Shown: positions 1 through 12,342 of the stretch, one piece after another
How the letters are laid out: every line of letters starts with the position of its first letter
Numbering within the stretch: the stretch's first letter is position 1
DNA from: Parasponia andersonii
Lineage: Eukaryota; Streptophyta; Magnoliopsida; Rosales; Cannabaceae
Reading direction: 5' to 3'
Assembly: GCA_002914805.1 (NCBI GenBank)
Contig: JXTB01000193.1
Coordinates: 637,835 to 701,834, forward strand
Length of the DNA: 64,000 bases
The notes under the pieces: model-generated
Database searches by the model: none
The model's input: the letters and a program-made list of their open reading frames with translations, nothing else
What the model was told of the DNA's origin: nothing
Made by a program: the position numbers and the translations under genes

Positions 1-161
1 AACTATTCTATTATCATATATTTGAAAAAGAAAATCAATATTACTTATTAATTTAATATATTTAGAGGTTAATATTAAAATTAATCAAACACTCAACACA
101 TTAAACAATAATTTTATACATAAATTTAGATATGCATATCTTTTTTTTTAGGCAAACGTGG

Positions 162-737
162 TTAAACTTGGCCTTCATGTGTGTATTCCACTACAGCCAT
201 CTCCACAAAATTCATTGGTACATAACTATTTAATTTATATAGATAAACATAGTAAAATCTTAGGCTAAGTAACAAACTTGATATCACAATGACCATCCTC
301 TTAGTTGCTAAGAACAGTCTTCCAAGGATAATTGGAAGATTTTCATTTTCCTCTATATTAAAAATAATGAAATCAGCTAGGAAGAATAACTTATCAACCT
401 TCACAAACATATTCTTAATAATTCTTCTTGGATACTTGATAGACCTATCTGCAGATTAGATCATAGTCGTTGTTGGCCTTACTTCATCCAAATCAAGTTT
501 TCGAAAGATAGAAAATGACATTAAGTTGATACTAGCTCCTAAATCACATAAAGCCTTACCGATAAAACGATTACTAATAGTGCATAGGATGTTAAAGGTT
601 CCTAGATCTTCAAGCTTAGGGGGAAACTTATTTTGAAGAATGGTACTAGATTCTTCCGTGAGAGTGATAGTCTTAAACTCTCCCAATCTCTTTTTCTTAG
701 AGAGGATCTCCTTCATAGACTTTACATAACTCGACAT
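162..737 (-). pseudogene. Athila-type retroviral aspartic protease region (broken)
   Basis: Minus-strand remnant of the pol aspartic protease, which would cleave the Gag-Pol polyprotein in the element's particles. The right part (737 to 456) carries KALCDLGASINLMSFSIFRKL; the catalytic motif of this lineage is D-x-G within LCDLGAS, and the Asp is retained here. The left part (410 to 162) carries the later motif LPIILGRLFLATKR, which matches the family's ILGRPFLAT stretch around the second conserved Gly. The two parts lie in different frames with a stop between them, so the gene is broken. The downstream RT would lie left of base 1. Recognition is by motif; subfamily not resolved. Confidence 0.8.
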
Positions 738-1408
738 TTATTCAAGTGCCTTGGTGAAAGGAATGTTGATGTGTAGCTACTTAAACACTTCCAAGAACTT
801 GGAGAATTTTTTGTCAAGCTTCTTCTTTTGAAAGCGTTGAGGAAAGGCAATAGTGGATTATATGGACATGACTTTGATAGTGATATTGAGAGACTATCAA
901 TATTCACCTTTTTGATAGGCTTTTCTCCCTCATTCTTTTTAGTTTGCTCTTCCTCAATAGCTTCTTCAAAGAATGGTAAAGAAGATGAAGTGGTCTTCTC
1001 AACAATTTTCATTAACTCTTTCCCACTTCTAAATATAATCGAATTACAATGCTTCTTACCTTCATTTCTTGAATTCACTTTGGTGTAACTAGGTAACTCT
1101 CCTTGAGGACAGTTGGTTATAACATTGGTCAATTAGCCAAGTTGTGTCTCTAAGGACCACATGGTGGCCGCTTGATTTTAAAGAGTGTCTTCATTCTTTG
1201 AGATGTATTACATAAGGATCTCCTCTATAGATATCTTCTTCTCTTGTGATGGTTGCTCTTGATTTGGATATCCCTGATGTTGCATTGATCTTGCATTAGA
1301 ATTCTGCTTTTATTGATTATGGCTACTCCAAGAGAGATTTGGATGATTTCTTTATCCCAGATTATAAGAGTTGGAGTATGGATTGTTGTATTGCTGCTGA
1401 TTGTAGTT
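738..1408 (-). pseudogene. Athila-type gag, C-terminal half (broken)
   Basis: Continuation of the gag interrupted by the solo LTR at 1414-3989. Reading leftward from 1408, one frame gives a stretch close to NNPYSNSYN...RNHPNLSW, the Asn/Pro/Trp-rich region found in plant Athila gag, with TAA where a Trp is expected. Further left (1132-722) comes a PQGELPSYTKVN-like segment and a FRSGKEL motif, equivalent to the PQG-LPS-T and LRSGK motifs just before the protease. Several frame changes are needed, so it cannot make Gag. Joined across the solo LTR, the reading frame resumes directly at the TSD. Confidence 0.8.
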
Positions 1409-1413
1409 CTCCA

Positions 1414-3989
1414 TGTGATGCCTAAGATTCTTACATGCATATTAAGCCAATGATAAATATGTTCTAATTGTATATTAGGCATCTAGAAGTCGTTAATACT
1501 AGTTTTATAATAACATGCTCATTCATTAGGTTATTTGCATTTACATACATGTTATTACACTAATGATTGTCGAAGTGTCCCAATACAGTATAAAGGTTCA
1601 ATACCATCAAAGAGAGAGAGCTCAGTGTGTTAAAAGAATAAAGAATATAATTATGAAAGTAATACTATGTACACATGCATTAAGATCGTAATTGTTGATA
1701 ACTTGATCAAATAGTAGTTTTTCGGTAAAATATAATTTTCACGCATTTTGAAGCCGAATTCATGGTGTGTTTAACATGTCAAATAGGCTTGATTCAATGT
1801 CTAGGACTCATTTATAACATTTTATTTGTCGGCTTCAGGTAAGCACGAGGTGTCATTCAGGAAACTAATTATATTTAGTCGCACTAAGCTAGCTTAGATT
1901 AAACTTAATTGCGTAATGTCGTTTTTGTGCATTCTATTAATTGAGTGCTAATATTATGTTTGCATAATTGACTTTCTTTTTATGTTTAATGATTGGTTAA
2001 GGGTCTAGGTTCTACCAAATTACAATAAGATTAGCCATATAGGATCATAAGTCAAAGTATGACTAGTTTTCACTTTCTAAGGTAGGATTCACCAACTTTG
2101 ACTACACTTGGGTGTATAGGAGTGACCAGNNNNNNNNNNNNNNNNNNNNNNNNNNNNNNNNNNNNNNNNNNNNNNNNNNNNNNNNNNNNNNNNNNNNNNN
2201 NNNNNNNNNNNNNNNNNNNNNNNNNNNNNNNNNNNNNNNNNNNNNNNNNNNNNNNNNNNNNNNNNNNNNNNNNNNNNNNNNNNNNNNNNNNNNNNNNNNN
2301 NNNNNNNNNNNNNNNNNNNNNNNNNNNNNNNNNNNNNNNNNNNNNNNNNNNNNNNNNNNNNNNNNNNNNNNNNNNNNNNNNGTGGGTGTATTAAGCTTTC
2401 TATACTTCTAATCTGATTTTCTCAACTTGCAATGGATATGTCATGGATTCTATTATATATTCCATTGATTTAGTTGCTGTTTGTAGCCATAGACAAGTGC
2501 ACAAATTGTTTTCAATTTGTCTGAACCGAAAAAGATTTGAAATATGCTTTAATGTTATCTTAGATGTTTCTTTGATGTGTATATGTGGGAATTGGACTAT
2601 TAATTATTATGGCAGGTTTAAAACTATGATTTTAGTCATGTGAGAATGTCCCTAAAATAAGGAGGTGCTGTCCAAATGTTTTTAAAATGAAATGGCACCA
2701 TTTAGGAGCAAATAGACTTGTTTTTACAAAATGATGTGCCATTTTGGACCATTTTGTGCTAATGAACTAACATTTATATTTTAATACTTTTAAACAGTTT
2801 TTCAATACTGGTTGTTGACTACCAAGTACGTTAAGTGATTTATATGCTTCCGAGTCATTTTAAGATCAAGTTTCCTCATTTGGTGAAAGTTATTATTTTG
2901 GTCTTGTTCAAGTATCTTAATGCATTCTTTTTATAAAATGTGCATATTGAATAATAGTAATTTATGATAAGTGATTAGCACGCCAATCTCTAGAGGATAT
3001 TGACTCTTTCCACTATCAATTCCTATTCAGGACACGAGGTAAGTAAAGACATATAACTGCATCATAAGAACTATATGGAAGATGTATTTATGTGAAACTT
3101 ACTTATTCCTGAAAGTTATGAAATAGCATGTGTATGGCATGTTTTACATGCAAATGGAGACTTTTATTATATAAGTATTTGAAAGCGAGTACCATTGTAC
3201 CAATTTAATATGACAAGTTTTAATGGCAATTGTTAGTCTATCAGAGCTGGATAGGTAAGTCTGTTGATACAGACTCTCCCGTTGGAGCAGGATTTACGGA
3301 TCTTATAATGTATCTCGTTGAAGCAGGATAATATTAGTGCGTTGTGGGATGCCCCTTTAATGAGGGAAGGAGTTTTCAAAAAAAAAAAAGCTCACACGAG
3401 GGTCGCACCTTATTTTTACTCTTGGCTAGAGTTTCCGCCCAATGTTATCACGGCCTATCGACTTACGGGACAAGCAATGTACTAAGGGGCCCAACTAAGA
3501 ATAATTTTTAAGGAAAATGCATAGACTCAAATGTTTAAGAAAGAAAAGGGTACAATGGAAACTTTATGAGATTTTAAAGCATTCATAAGCATGCATAGTT
3601 TTTACTTACTGAGCTTTAGCTCATTTTAGTCTTGTGATGCAGATCAGGAGGCACAATTTGGCATTGACTAGCTGGTTGCCTAACTTGCCTTTTGTCACCA
3701 TGATCATACAGATGTAGACGAGCTTGATCTGTGGGCGACATTTTTATTTTGAGATATTTTGGTACAATGTGAATACTACTATTGATGGCAAAATAGACAA
3801 GTGAAAACCTCTTTTGATTGTACATTTTGTTTTTAACAAGAAATACCATACAATTGCTTTTGTTTAAAGGTTTTAGAAAGTTTAAAATTTTCCCACCTTT
3901 TTATCGAAACAAAAGATAATATTTAAGAAAGAATAATACTTCATAGTTTGACTGTATATGACAATATGGTTAAACTAGGAGGTGTTACA
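1414..3989 (+). mobile_element. Solo LTR of chromovirus type, inserted in Athila gag
   Basis: The element begins TGTGATGCCTAAGATTC and ends GGTGTTACA, the same termini as the LTRs at 26012-28688 and 36392-39062. It is flanked by a perfect 5-bp target-site duplication, CTCCA, at 1409-1413 and 3990-3994. No internal region accompanies it, so it is a solo LTR left by LTR-LTR recombination. It includes the family's cassette around 3235-3500 (CTCCCGTTGGAGCAGGATTT) and a 252-base assembly gap. It lies antisense to the host Athila gag. Confidence 0.93.
2130..2381. other. Assembly gap (252 N)
   Basis: Run of N inside the solo LTR. By colinearity with the LTRs at 26012 and 36392 it hides part of the LTR running from the GTGACCAG motif to the GTGGGTGTATTAAG motif. 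In the other copies that interval is about 660 bp, so the true missing length may exceed the number of Ns. Confidence 0.98.
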
Positions 3990-3994
3990 CTCCA

Positions 3995-4862
3995 TGAAGT
4001 AAGCCGACTCCATATTCAAAGGGTAATAGGAACTCAAATAGTTGTCACCACATTTCTCACAAGCTCTAGCTTAGCTTTGCATTGCATGTATTGCATAGAG
4101 TGCCATAGAATTAAGCTTCTTAGTTATTGACTCTACATTCTTTGTTAGTACACTAACTTGAGATATCAATGAGGAAATAACTTCTAACTCATTGATACTA
4201 GCGGCTCTCCTTGGATTAACATACTCGGAAGACTATTGGTAGTTGTTTGCCACTATTTCTTCTAGTAATTCATTAACATCATCTGTTGATTTACCAATTA
4301 ATACACCACTGGCTACCGTATCTACAATGTTTGAATAAGAAGCTATTTAGGTATCCTATGGTGTGGACACTTCTTCATAAATTGCATATAGGCTCCAAAG
4401 CCTCGTATAAGGATTTATTATCAAATTACACAAAGGAAGTGATGTCATTCCTTAACTTAATAGTATTATCTGGATAGAAGAACTTGGTAAGAAATTGCTG
4501 AGCTAAGTCATACCAAGTAGTGATTGATCCCGATGGTAAAGCATTCAACCAACTCTTTGCCTTATCCCTTAAGAAGAATGGGAACAACCTCAAGTGAATG
4601 GCATCCTCGCTAGCTTCATTGTGCTTCAAAGTGTCGCATATATCTAGAAAATTCATAATGTGTTGGTTTGGATCATCACTAGGAAAATCACTAAATTAAT
4701 ACATGACTTGCACCATCTGATGATTGACAGCTTCAACTTAAAGCTGCTAGCATTGACAACTAGTCTTTGAATACTAGGACCAAACCTATCGATAACAGGA
4801 ACTGCAAAGTCCTTCAAAGGTCTAGGATTGTCTTGGTTTCCGATAGCTACTTGAGGGTTCAT
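3995..4862 (-). pseudogene. Athila-type gag, N-terminal half (broken)
   Basis: Minus-strand gag, the structural protein that assembles the element's cytoplasmic particles and packages its RNA. At 4656-4426 a frame contains MNFLDICDTLKHNEASEDAI followed by LRLFPFFLRDKAKSWLNALP and a TTWYDLAQQFLTKFF stretch, a near-textbook retrotransposon gag domain of Athila elements. The likely N-terminus is near 4862 (MNPQVAIGNQDNPRPL). There is a frame change at about 4655, and further stops between 4426 and 3995. At the left end the frame reads through to the CTCCA duplication and resumes at 1408. Confidence 0.85.
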
Positions 4863-5052
4863 CTCTTGATTCCTCTATCTTCGAATTCCCATCAAAATAT
4901 GCTCAATCTCAGGATCAAATTATATGAATTCTGCACTCATTGTACATCTCATATAGTGAAATTAAATATCTGAGATCCACAACAAGAACAAAAAGTTTGA
5001 ATTAAATCAAAACTAATAGATATTAGTATTAACAAGTAGTAAATCACCATAC

Positions 5053-5070
5053 TCCCTACGAACAACGCCA
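5053..5070 (-). promoter_or_regulatory. Degenerate primer binding site (tRNA-Asp type)
   Basis: On the minus strand this reads TGGCGTTGTTCGTAGGGA. The canonical Athila PBS, complementary to the 3' end of tRNA-Asp, is TGGCGCCGTTGCCGGGGA. The match is partial but correctly placed, preceded by AAGTTTT and the LTR end. Substitutions fit C-to-T decay. Confidence 0.75.
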
Positions 5071-5076
5071 AAAACT

Positions 5077-6651
5077 TGTGAGACTATTTCTAACACACAA
5101 ATCATAAGTATAAGGGTCGGAACAAGTAATATAGATAGTATGAGAGTATTGTTCCCTCGGAGAGTACTTAATTCACATTTTGCTAACTACTAACTAAGAC
5201 TAGTTTCTAATTTATCCAGACAATAATAATTGATGGTTATAAGCACAAATCAAAATATAAATACTATGTAAAATGAAATAATAGAAATCAAAACAAAGCA
5301 AGCAAAATTTATTCTAATAACAATGATAGGGAACCTAGGGTTGCAATCTATACTCTAATTCCTTTAATTACTACTTTTCCTCACAATTCAATCATCCATT
5401 TAGAGTTAATAACTGAGAATTTAATTGTATTTACAAACTCCTTTCTAAGACATAAGTAAAAATATGTAGACAAACTAATATGTTACTACTAACATAAATT
5501 GACTTGATTCATTAACTTTAGAAATTCTCTCAAAATGGTATAAGTTGCATAGGTATATTCTTAGCATATATAAAATCACCCCACATTAGATGATCTTATG
5601 TTGTCCTATCTATATCTAAACATAAATTTCCTTTCCCACGTTCATAAAGATTTCACAATACAACTCTATTTAGTGACCAAGTAAATAGATGCATTAAGGT
5701 CATGATAGAACAATTAATTCATCAATGGATACCAAGAACAAATAAAGAAAACAAGGTAATTAGATTACATTAGAGGTTCAATTGCATCTCTAGAAATAGA
5801 ATTTAGCTCATGTTCATACAAAATGAATCAAAACAAATATAACAAGATTGATACATATTTATTTGCATAAAATAGAGGAGAAAGACAAGAGCAAAAGGAA
5901 AGAAAAAACTCTTTTGGAGCTTCAAATATGATTTTCTCCTTTTTGAATCCTCTTATTAATTTTGTTTTGTCCTTAGAATAGCTCTAGAATCCTTTGGCTA
6001 CTAGAGTTTTCGTTCTCCCTTTAGATGAGTGAAAGATGAGTTAAATAGAGGAGGTTCATGAATTAAATATGGGATTTCTAAAACTTGTTCTACACTTTTT
6101 AGCGCTGCGGCACCAAAACTAGCAGAAAAATGTCTCCGCAGTGCTGCTGGTGTTACGGCACCAAGGACATGAGGCTGTGGTGTCACAATTTAGCATTGTT
6201 GCAGCACCGAATTGGGGCTATGGTGTCAAAAATTTGTGCTGCAGTGCCACAAAAATAGGACTGCAGCCATGGATGGATTTGGGGCTATGGCCTCACAGAT
6301 TTGGCACTGTAGCCCCGTGATTTTGGGGCTGCAGTGCCATATTGTTAGGGATATAGCCCCAAATTTTGGGGCTGCGGCACCAATTCTTTTGTTGTGATAC
6401 GGCGTTGAATTATCTTGCTTCAAACTTCATTCTAAAAGTTCTATCACCAGTCTTCTCTCGTTAAGTACAACTTTGTCACTTAAATATTTTGATTTAACTC
6501 TAATTTAGCTCCAAAAAGGCAACATTCTTTGCCCAACGATGTCATATTTAAAATATGCATCAAAAACAATGAAACAAGTAAAAAAGCTCACGAGATAAGC
6601 AATTCTTAAGCTGGAAAGGATAGTAAAGATAATTGTAAAATACACTTATCA
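5077..6651 (-). repeat. 5' LTR of the Athila-like element
   Basis: On the minus strand it starts TGATAAGTGTATTTTACAAT at 6651 and ends in ACA at 5077, six bases before the PBS; length 1575 bp. The 5-bp flank outside it is GCATT (6652-6656); its partner lies off-window. It contains a block of alternating GGGGCTGCAGTGCC-like words and hairpins at about 6095-6390 that stands out from the AT-rich remainder. Reading frames in this block are repeat-driven and show no family similarity. Confidence 0.8.
6303..6373. repeat. Two adjacent hairpins in the Athila LTR
   Basis: Bases 6303-6338 read GGCACTGTAGCCCC, an 8-base loop, then GGGGCTGCAGTGCC: a 14-bp stem with one mismatch. Bases 6355-6373 read AGCCCCAAATTTTGGGGCT, a second near-perfect palindrome. 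Both use the same GGGGCTGCAGTGCC word that recurs in direct orientation from about 6100 to 6390. Confidence 0.8.
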
Positions 6652-9600
6652 GCATTATAGCCATAAATCCTTCCTAGTTGCCGTGTTTACTGCTGTAAAC
6701 TGAGAGAACAATCACCAAACAGGCGCACACAATGATATATAGATAGTAGGCATATGTGTTTTAAAAAAATTTAATTAGGTATATGTCCTTGTCTTTGCAC
6801 CAATCACATCTCCATTTTTCCTTAGGTGAGATAGGCTTCTCTAAATGTCAGTTCATGCTACCCATTAGGCTACACTTATGAGCCATTTAAGTTCCACACG
6901 GTTAAGTACTAGTAGTTCTCGTAATAATATATGATAGACATTAGCATGATTATATTGATTCTTTAATTAGTACTACATTAACTTAGGGGCACTTCTTGGT
7001 GGGACTGTACTTATCATATATATACATAATATTTTTTTTCGGAGTAAGATCACGCTGATTAAGCTAAATCCATTAATTCTAGCTATGAGTTAGTGTGATC
7101 ACTAAGTTAAAAAAAAGGGAGCTCATTAACCTTTTATAATAATTATGTGTATATAGTCTCAAATATGAAGAAATATATAGCTGTGCCACGTCTCATCTAT
7201 ATATATTTGCCTTAGCTAATCTAAATGAGCAGAATTAATCCACTTATACCTTATGCTCCCCTCATGGCCTTGCACAAAGATTCTATATCTAGTTCTGTTT
7301 CTATCTTTTTACACAGCCAAAATGTCTGTCGTCTTTTCTTTTGGGGGATTCTTCCCTTAATAATTTTTATATGATCACTATGTTTCTTTTCCTTTTCGTT
7401 ATTACGTATTTTTATTATTAGTTGCTTTCATTGAGAAGAGAAGTAGTAGCATAATTAATTTATGACTAGGGCTTACTATTATTTACTACATATAAAGAGT
7501 TAGGGGAGGATTATCAATTTGATCATCTTTTAAAATATATGATAAAAAATGAACATTCTAAAAAGTAGAATTTTTATTGTCATCTTATTTAGTGAAAATT
7601 TCAGATTTTCAAAATTATCTCTGACTCAGTTCCAGTCAAAAAATCAAAAATAAAGGAAGATTGTTCTATTACTATCAAATAATTGTTCGACACAAGTCGA
7701 ACGCGAAGGCTTGACTCCAGTTGAATTGTTCAACTATGGTCAAGTAATGGTTCGACTGAGATTGAAAATTTTCAAGTGTCAATTGAAAATCGTTCAGAAC
7801 AACTAGGAGAGATAACAGAACAAGTTCGACCGTGATCGAAATTTACGACCTTAGTTAAGCAAAGGCACTACCACGATCGGGATCTAGACTGGCAATAATG
7901 GTAGAAGTAGTTTGGAGTTTGTTAGAGAAAAATATATTTTGGGGTTTATTTGAGAATATGGTATTTAAGTAATTTTATATATGTGACATGATAATGGGAA
8001 TTAGTTTTGAAAATATTTATGGGTTAGTCCCTTAAGTTTAGTAGACCTCCTAAGTGTAAATTCCCTAAATAACTAAGGATACATGTGTTGGAAAATGGTG
8101 TCTAAATATTATTATGAAGTTCCATTTTGAGGCATAAAAATGAGTAGGATCTACTTCATATTTTTGACAGGTTATGGTAGATTCTAGTTCTCCTCCTTGA
8201 GGATTTCGAAATCGTATACTCATATACTTAAAATGGAACTTGCATATATGAGAAATTAAAACTTAAATACACCCATAAATTTGGAAAATGAAAAAGGAAA
8301 GTTTGAAAGCTTATTCTACATTGGAAAAGAATAAAGACAAAGAGATGTTTAAATAGGTTTGCCAAAATTTTAGTTGTAAGATTGTGTGGCATAGAGGTTC
8401 TATCATGTGCGCAGATACAAGGGATGCAAATCCTTTTGTGTTAAAATGGAAAAAAAAAAATCGTTTTTTCCCCTTTTTTCTAGAATTGTTAATTTTTCCT
8501 CGAAGTTTGGTGCATTACTTGTTATTTCGAAAAATTGTTGTATTCTAGGAAAAGATATCTAATAATCTTAAGCAACCTGAGAGGAGGCAAAATTTATTGC
8601 AAGGACATTGTGTATACATAAATATCGATTTATTTTTTTGCTCATGTGCATGTTGTTTATATTAGTATAGTTCATATTCAATTTTGCTCCTTGTTCTATT
8701 AATTGATTATTATTGTTATATTATTTTGATTATATTTTGCAATAAATAGTATTTATTCTTTTACACATATATGCTTATATTGTTTAAGAACATGCACATC
8801 TTTATAAATTTTCATCAATTCCCATATATGGAACTACAAATTAAAAGCCAGTGAAGAAGTTTCTTGTTATGGTGGGAGACGCGTTTGTACTCATCAACTA
8901 TTTTTTTTTTTTCCTGCCTGATAATAAATCAACTACTCAGGAATATAAATATAATGATTTTAAACTAAAATTTGTGGTAACAATATTAAAACTTTATGTT
9001 ATTGGGTTATATAAATCATTTTTTATTTTTAGAGCATGATTCTTTTTTAAGGAGATATAACTCAATATTTATTCGTTTTCGTTCACAACAATTCTACGCA
9101 AACTTTGAGTAGGCATACGTGAGGAATTAGATTTGGGTATCTAGATTTCAAATCCAATAATTCGTACATATATATAATATATAGCAACTTCCTTTGCTTT
9201 CTAATATTTACTTTCTGTTTTTCCTTTTTCTTTTGGAGATTTTTTATTTTCTTTTCCTATTGTTGTCTTTTGGAATATTTGAATCTATGTGACTTTTTCC
9301 CTGACCAAGGCACGTAGACGTGCGTACATGTACATTTGTATTAAATAAAGAGTAGACAAATGTGTTTTTAATTAATTTTAATTAATGCTGAGAGGAAACT
9401 AGACTAAAAGTACTGGTAAACTGCCTTAATTAGTTTTTTTTTGTAAAACCTATATTATTATTAAAAAAAAAAGAGCAAAGGTACATGCATTGCAAATCAT
9501 GCACTATTTATATGCCTTGCAAATATAAAAGAACATGTATAGCTAAAGTAACTGGGACCAGTTATACAATAATTTTCACAAAGATTCTTCACTTTCACAA

Positions 9601-10082
9601 CTTAAATACTTGCTAGTTAATCTGTTTAAAGGCACTGTATAATCTTAAAAAAATCTGTTCAAGTATATATTAATCAACTTTTGTGAAGCATCGCTAAGTA
9701 AATACAAGTTATTAGCTGTAATATTTGGTTGACGGCAACAAATGGTGAAAATTAAGAAGCCCAAAAATTTCCCAGCTATTGTTGATTAGGGAAAAAAAAT
9801 AGTAAAAAAAATAAAAAAACAAACAAATAAGAACAAACAAATAAATTTGTCTTATTTGGTTTATTTGGTTGATAAGAGTTAAGAGACAGACGCCGGATTA
9901 TTATTTGTCTTTTAGCAAACCTCGATAGAATGGAGGAAATTATATTACGAGAGAAAGAAAAATAAGAGATAGATCAGAAACAGGCATTAACCTGGCCTCT
10001 TAAGACAAAAAAAAAAAGAAAGAAATAAAATTAGCGAAACTAATAGTTTGGTTTCATAATACAATCATCATAAACAAAAGAT
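6652..10082. other. AT-rich intergenic DNA without a recognisable gene
   Basis: Only short open frames (under about 65 codons) with no motif I recognise. A short stretch at 7670-7890 repeats the words TTCGAC and GTCGAA in both orientations, which may be the trace of a very decayed repeat. Several poly-A/T runs are present (8451, 9430, 9463, 10008). The LINE 3' tail probably ends somewhere between about 9430 and 10080 but I cannot place it. Confidence 0.6.
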
Positions 10083-10537
10083 GAAATAAAAGATGGAGCG
10101 GACCACAATCAAGTAGAACAAACAAAGGAAGGAGCATGAGAAGCTAAAGAATTAGCTATACGATTACCCTCGCGATAGATATGAGTGACCACAAAATCTA
10201 AATTAATAATGTACTCCAATACTCTATATCAAACTGATCTCCAACGGAAAGGAATTTTAAGAGAACGTATCAAAAGAAGAGAAATCATGTAGACTGAAGC
10301 ATTCTCTAACCAGATACGCTTCCATCTATATTTCCAAGCAAAATTAATCGTATAAATTGCCACCACTAATTCTCTCTCAAACGTGTAACTACTTCCTAAA
10401 GGTATAGAAAAATATCTGTGAACAAACCCTCTATGAGTCCGAAGTATCTTTGAACACCCAGAAAGACCTAGTGAGCTATACACAGAACCATCAGTATTGA
10501 CCTTGACCTAGAATAAAGGGGTAGGTCTCAATATAAC
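10083..10537 (-). pseudogene. LINE RNase H domain (3' part of a plant LINE ORF)
   Basis: Minus-strand RNase H-type domain found at the C-terminus of many plant L1-like LINE polyproteins, where it would degrade the RNA strand during target-primed reverse transcription. Reading leftward: VKVNTDGSVYSSLGLSGCSK, then RTHRGFVHRYFSIPLGSSY, FERELVVAIYTINFAWKY, and near 10140 REGNRIANSLASHA. The first Asp (NTDG) and the Glu (ERELVVAI) are kept. The third acidic site, usually in an E-S-D motif, reads ENAS, and the usual R-V-A-D motif reads RIAN, so the active site is lost. Stops occur near 10240 and 10512. The upstream part is displaced to 19952 by a copia insertion. Confidence 0.82.
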
Positions 10538-12327
10538 TGTTGGGATTTTTACCCTAAAAACCAGATTTCCAATTTTACCCTTTTGAGTATAAACAACTAT
10601 CTCGTATATGAAATTATGATATTTGCTAGATTAAACAATCTTAGTTGAATAGTTTATTCATCTTAAAAAGATTACATGACTTTATATGTATATAAAGAAA
10701 CAAACATGATTAAGTGTTAATTATGGGGAGACTTGTTTCTTTATCTAAGTCTAAATGAAGTAGTTTACAATTTGTAAATAAAAATAGAATACTTTATTTA
10801 CTATAGATTGTAGTATTTGTTTATCTCAACGGGAATGATGTGTCTAAAATCATTAAAGTATCTGACTTCGGATAGAAACACTAATACAACATAAACAAGT
10901 TATATGTACTAACCTGGACTAAATAATATAAAGAATTGGAGTGTCGTAACTCAATTCTTATATTATCACAAACTAGCTCTTAGCATATAAATCTTAATCC
11001 TTGATATTAGACTGTACTTGCTTTTATGGGTTATAGCCTTTTAATTTGTTAAAAGACTAACCTCTATGAAGTTAGAGGTGAACTCTGCATGTTCGAGGTT
11101 ATGCCTTATGAATTGATGGGAATACTAAATAATTAAGGACACTATACATTTATGCCACTTTAGGTTCTTTCAAGATTCATGGAATAATTAAATCTAAGAT
11201 CTTAGTATTCACTTTGTAAATTGGTTGACAATTTTGTCTAAATGGCCATTGAGAACAAAATTATCGACAACATTATTCCTTGATAGAAAGATGGTAACTT
11301 AAAGGTAAATAGGTGTTGAAGGGGTATTATGATAATTTCACCTATCCATCTACGGCGTTATATAGGGATTATATATGTGATATAGAATATGCTAAGTGGA
11401 TCAGTTAATCAAGATTAGTTAATTAAATCTTTATAAACGACATGACATTTAATCTAAGAGTGCAGTATTAGGCCTTTAGTGGAGTATCCCCTTTACTAAT
11501 AATATTTATATAAATACTATAATAAGATTTATTATGTATTTATCATATTATTGGAGCTTAGATTATTTAGATCCATTAGGTCCCTTGTCTAGCTCAATTA
11601 AGCTCATTAATTGGTTGGTGGTATTTGTGAAATAAGTTTCATGAAATTGTGTAAAATAATGATTCTACACAGAAGTTGGTATTTTTATAAATAAGTTTCA
11701 TGAGTTGGACATATTTATAAAAATACACCCAAAGCCCAAATTGGAGAACAAGCCCAATCCTAATTGGACTAGGGTTAGCAGTTTTTGGTCCCATATATAT
11801 AAGATATATGAGAGGAAAAACTACACAGTAACTCATATAGAGTCACACGCATAAGGCACAGGGAGAGGGAGAGAAAATTGGCCAACCTAGGCTAAGTGAG
11901 AGTTAAAAAGATTTTCCACAATCTCATAGTCTCATCTTACATCCCGGTGTTCCATAGGATCAAGAAGGTTCTTTAACGAAGGTTTCGACTTGGTGCCCAC
12001 TTGCTTCGTCAATCAACAGCAAGAGCATAGACAAGAAGATCTAAGGTTGGAGGTTTGATCACCATTAATAAAGAGATCAAGGAGGAATACGCTACAAGAA
12101 GTAAACCCTAATCTCATATCTAGGGTTTTGTATCTAGATTTAATTTATGTTGTACATGATCCTGTATATGATGCATATGTATTATATAGTTATGAAAACT
12201 ATTTTCATGTAAAAATTTTAAAACCTAAATCTGCTAATTTTTCCGCTGTGTTCATGATATGATCATGTATTTTTCCATATCTGCATGCATGTATAATTTT
12301 CCTAAGTGTTAGGTCAATATACTAACA
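10538..12327 (+). repeat. 5' LTR of the copia element
   Basis: Starts TGTTGGGATTTTTACCCT and ends ATATACTAACA, followed two bases later by the PBS. Length 1790 bp; colinear with 18155-19951. Contains the LTR promoter candidate near 11791. A related but more diverged LTR fragment of the same kind lies at 23845-24185. Confidence 0.92.
11791..11812 (+). promoter_or_regulatory. Candidate TATA box of the copia LTR
   Basis: CCATATATATAAGATATATG lies about 520 bp before the LTR end, in a sequence kept almost base for base in the other LTR at 19406-19427. It is preceded by TAATTGGACTAGGGTTAGC. Placement is typical of an LTR U3/R boundary. Inferred from sequence only. Confidence 0.45.
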
Positions 12328-12329
12328 AT

Positions 12330-12342
12330 TGGTATCAAGAGC
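12330..12342 (+). promoter_or_regulatory. Primer binding site, initiator tRNA-Met type
   Basis: TGGTATCAAGAGC two bases after the LTR end matches the plant tRNA-iMet PBS TGGTATCAGAGC apart from one extra A. Confidence 0.85.

Larger units (their letters stand above)
1..6651 (-). mobile_element. Athila-like Ty3/gypsy element, 3' part off-window
   Basis: Minus-strand LTR retrotransposon. Reading from right to left it has an LTR (6651 to 5077), a tRNA-Asp-type primer binding site, a gag N-terminal half, an interrupting solo LTR (1414-3989), the gag C-terminal half and the protease region. It then leaves the window at base 1, so RT, RNase H, integrase and the 3' LTR are not visible. The Athila assignment rests on the gag motif LRDKAKSWLNALPSGSITTW and the protease motif LCDLGASINLM, both typical of that plant lineage. 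Many stops and frameshifts mark it as old and non-functional. Confidence 0.85.

Noticed and set aside
2098-2411. Open frames spanning the N run
   Set aside because: They exist only because N codons are not read as stops; no real coding evidence.
7670-7890. Clustered TTCGAC/GTCGAA words
   Set aside because: Suggestive of a decayed repeat, but I could not define ends, unit length or coding content, so it is not listed as an element.
8851-9039. 62-codon frame in the intergenic region
   Set aside because: Hydrophobic low-complexity translation of AT-rich DNA with no motif or gene context.
11639-11836. 65-codon minus-strand frame repeated at 19254-19451
   Set aside because: It recurs only because the two sites are LTR copies; antisense to the element, with no known family.
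12330-12342. tRNA-like sequence
   Set aside because: The match covers only the tRNA 3' end complement next to an LTR; it is a primer binding site, not a tRNA gene. The same holds for 24965, 28693, 51586 and 55732.
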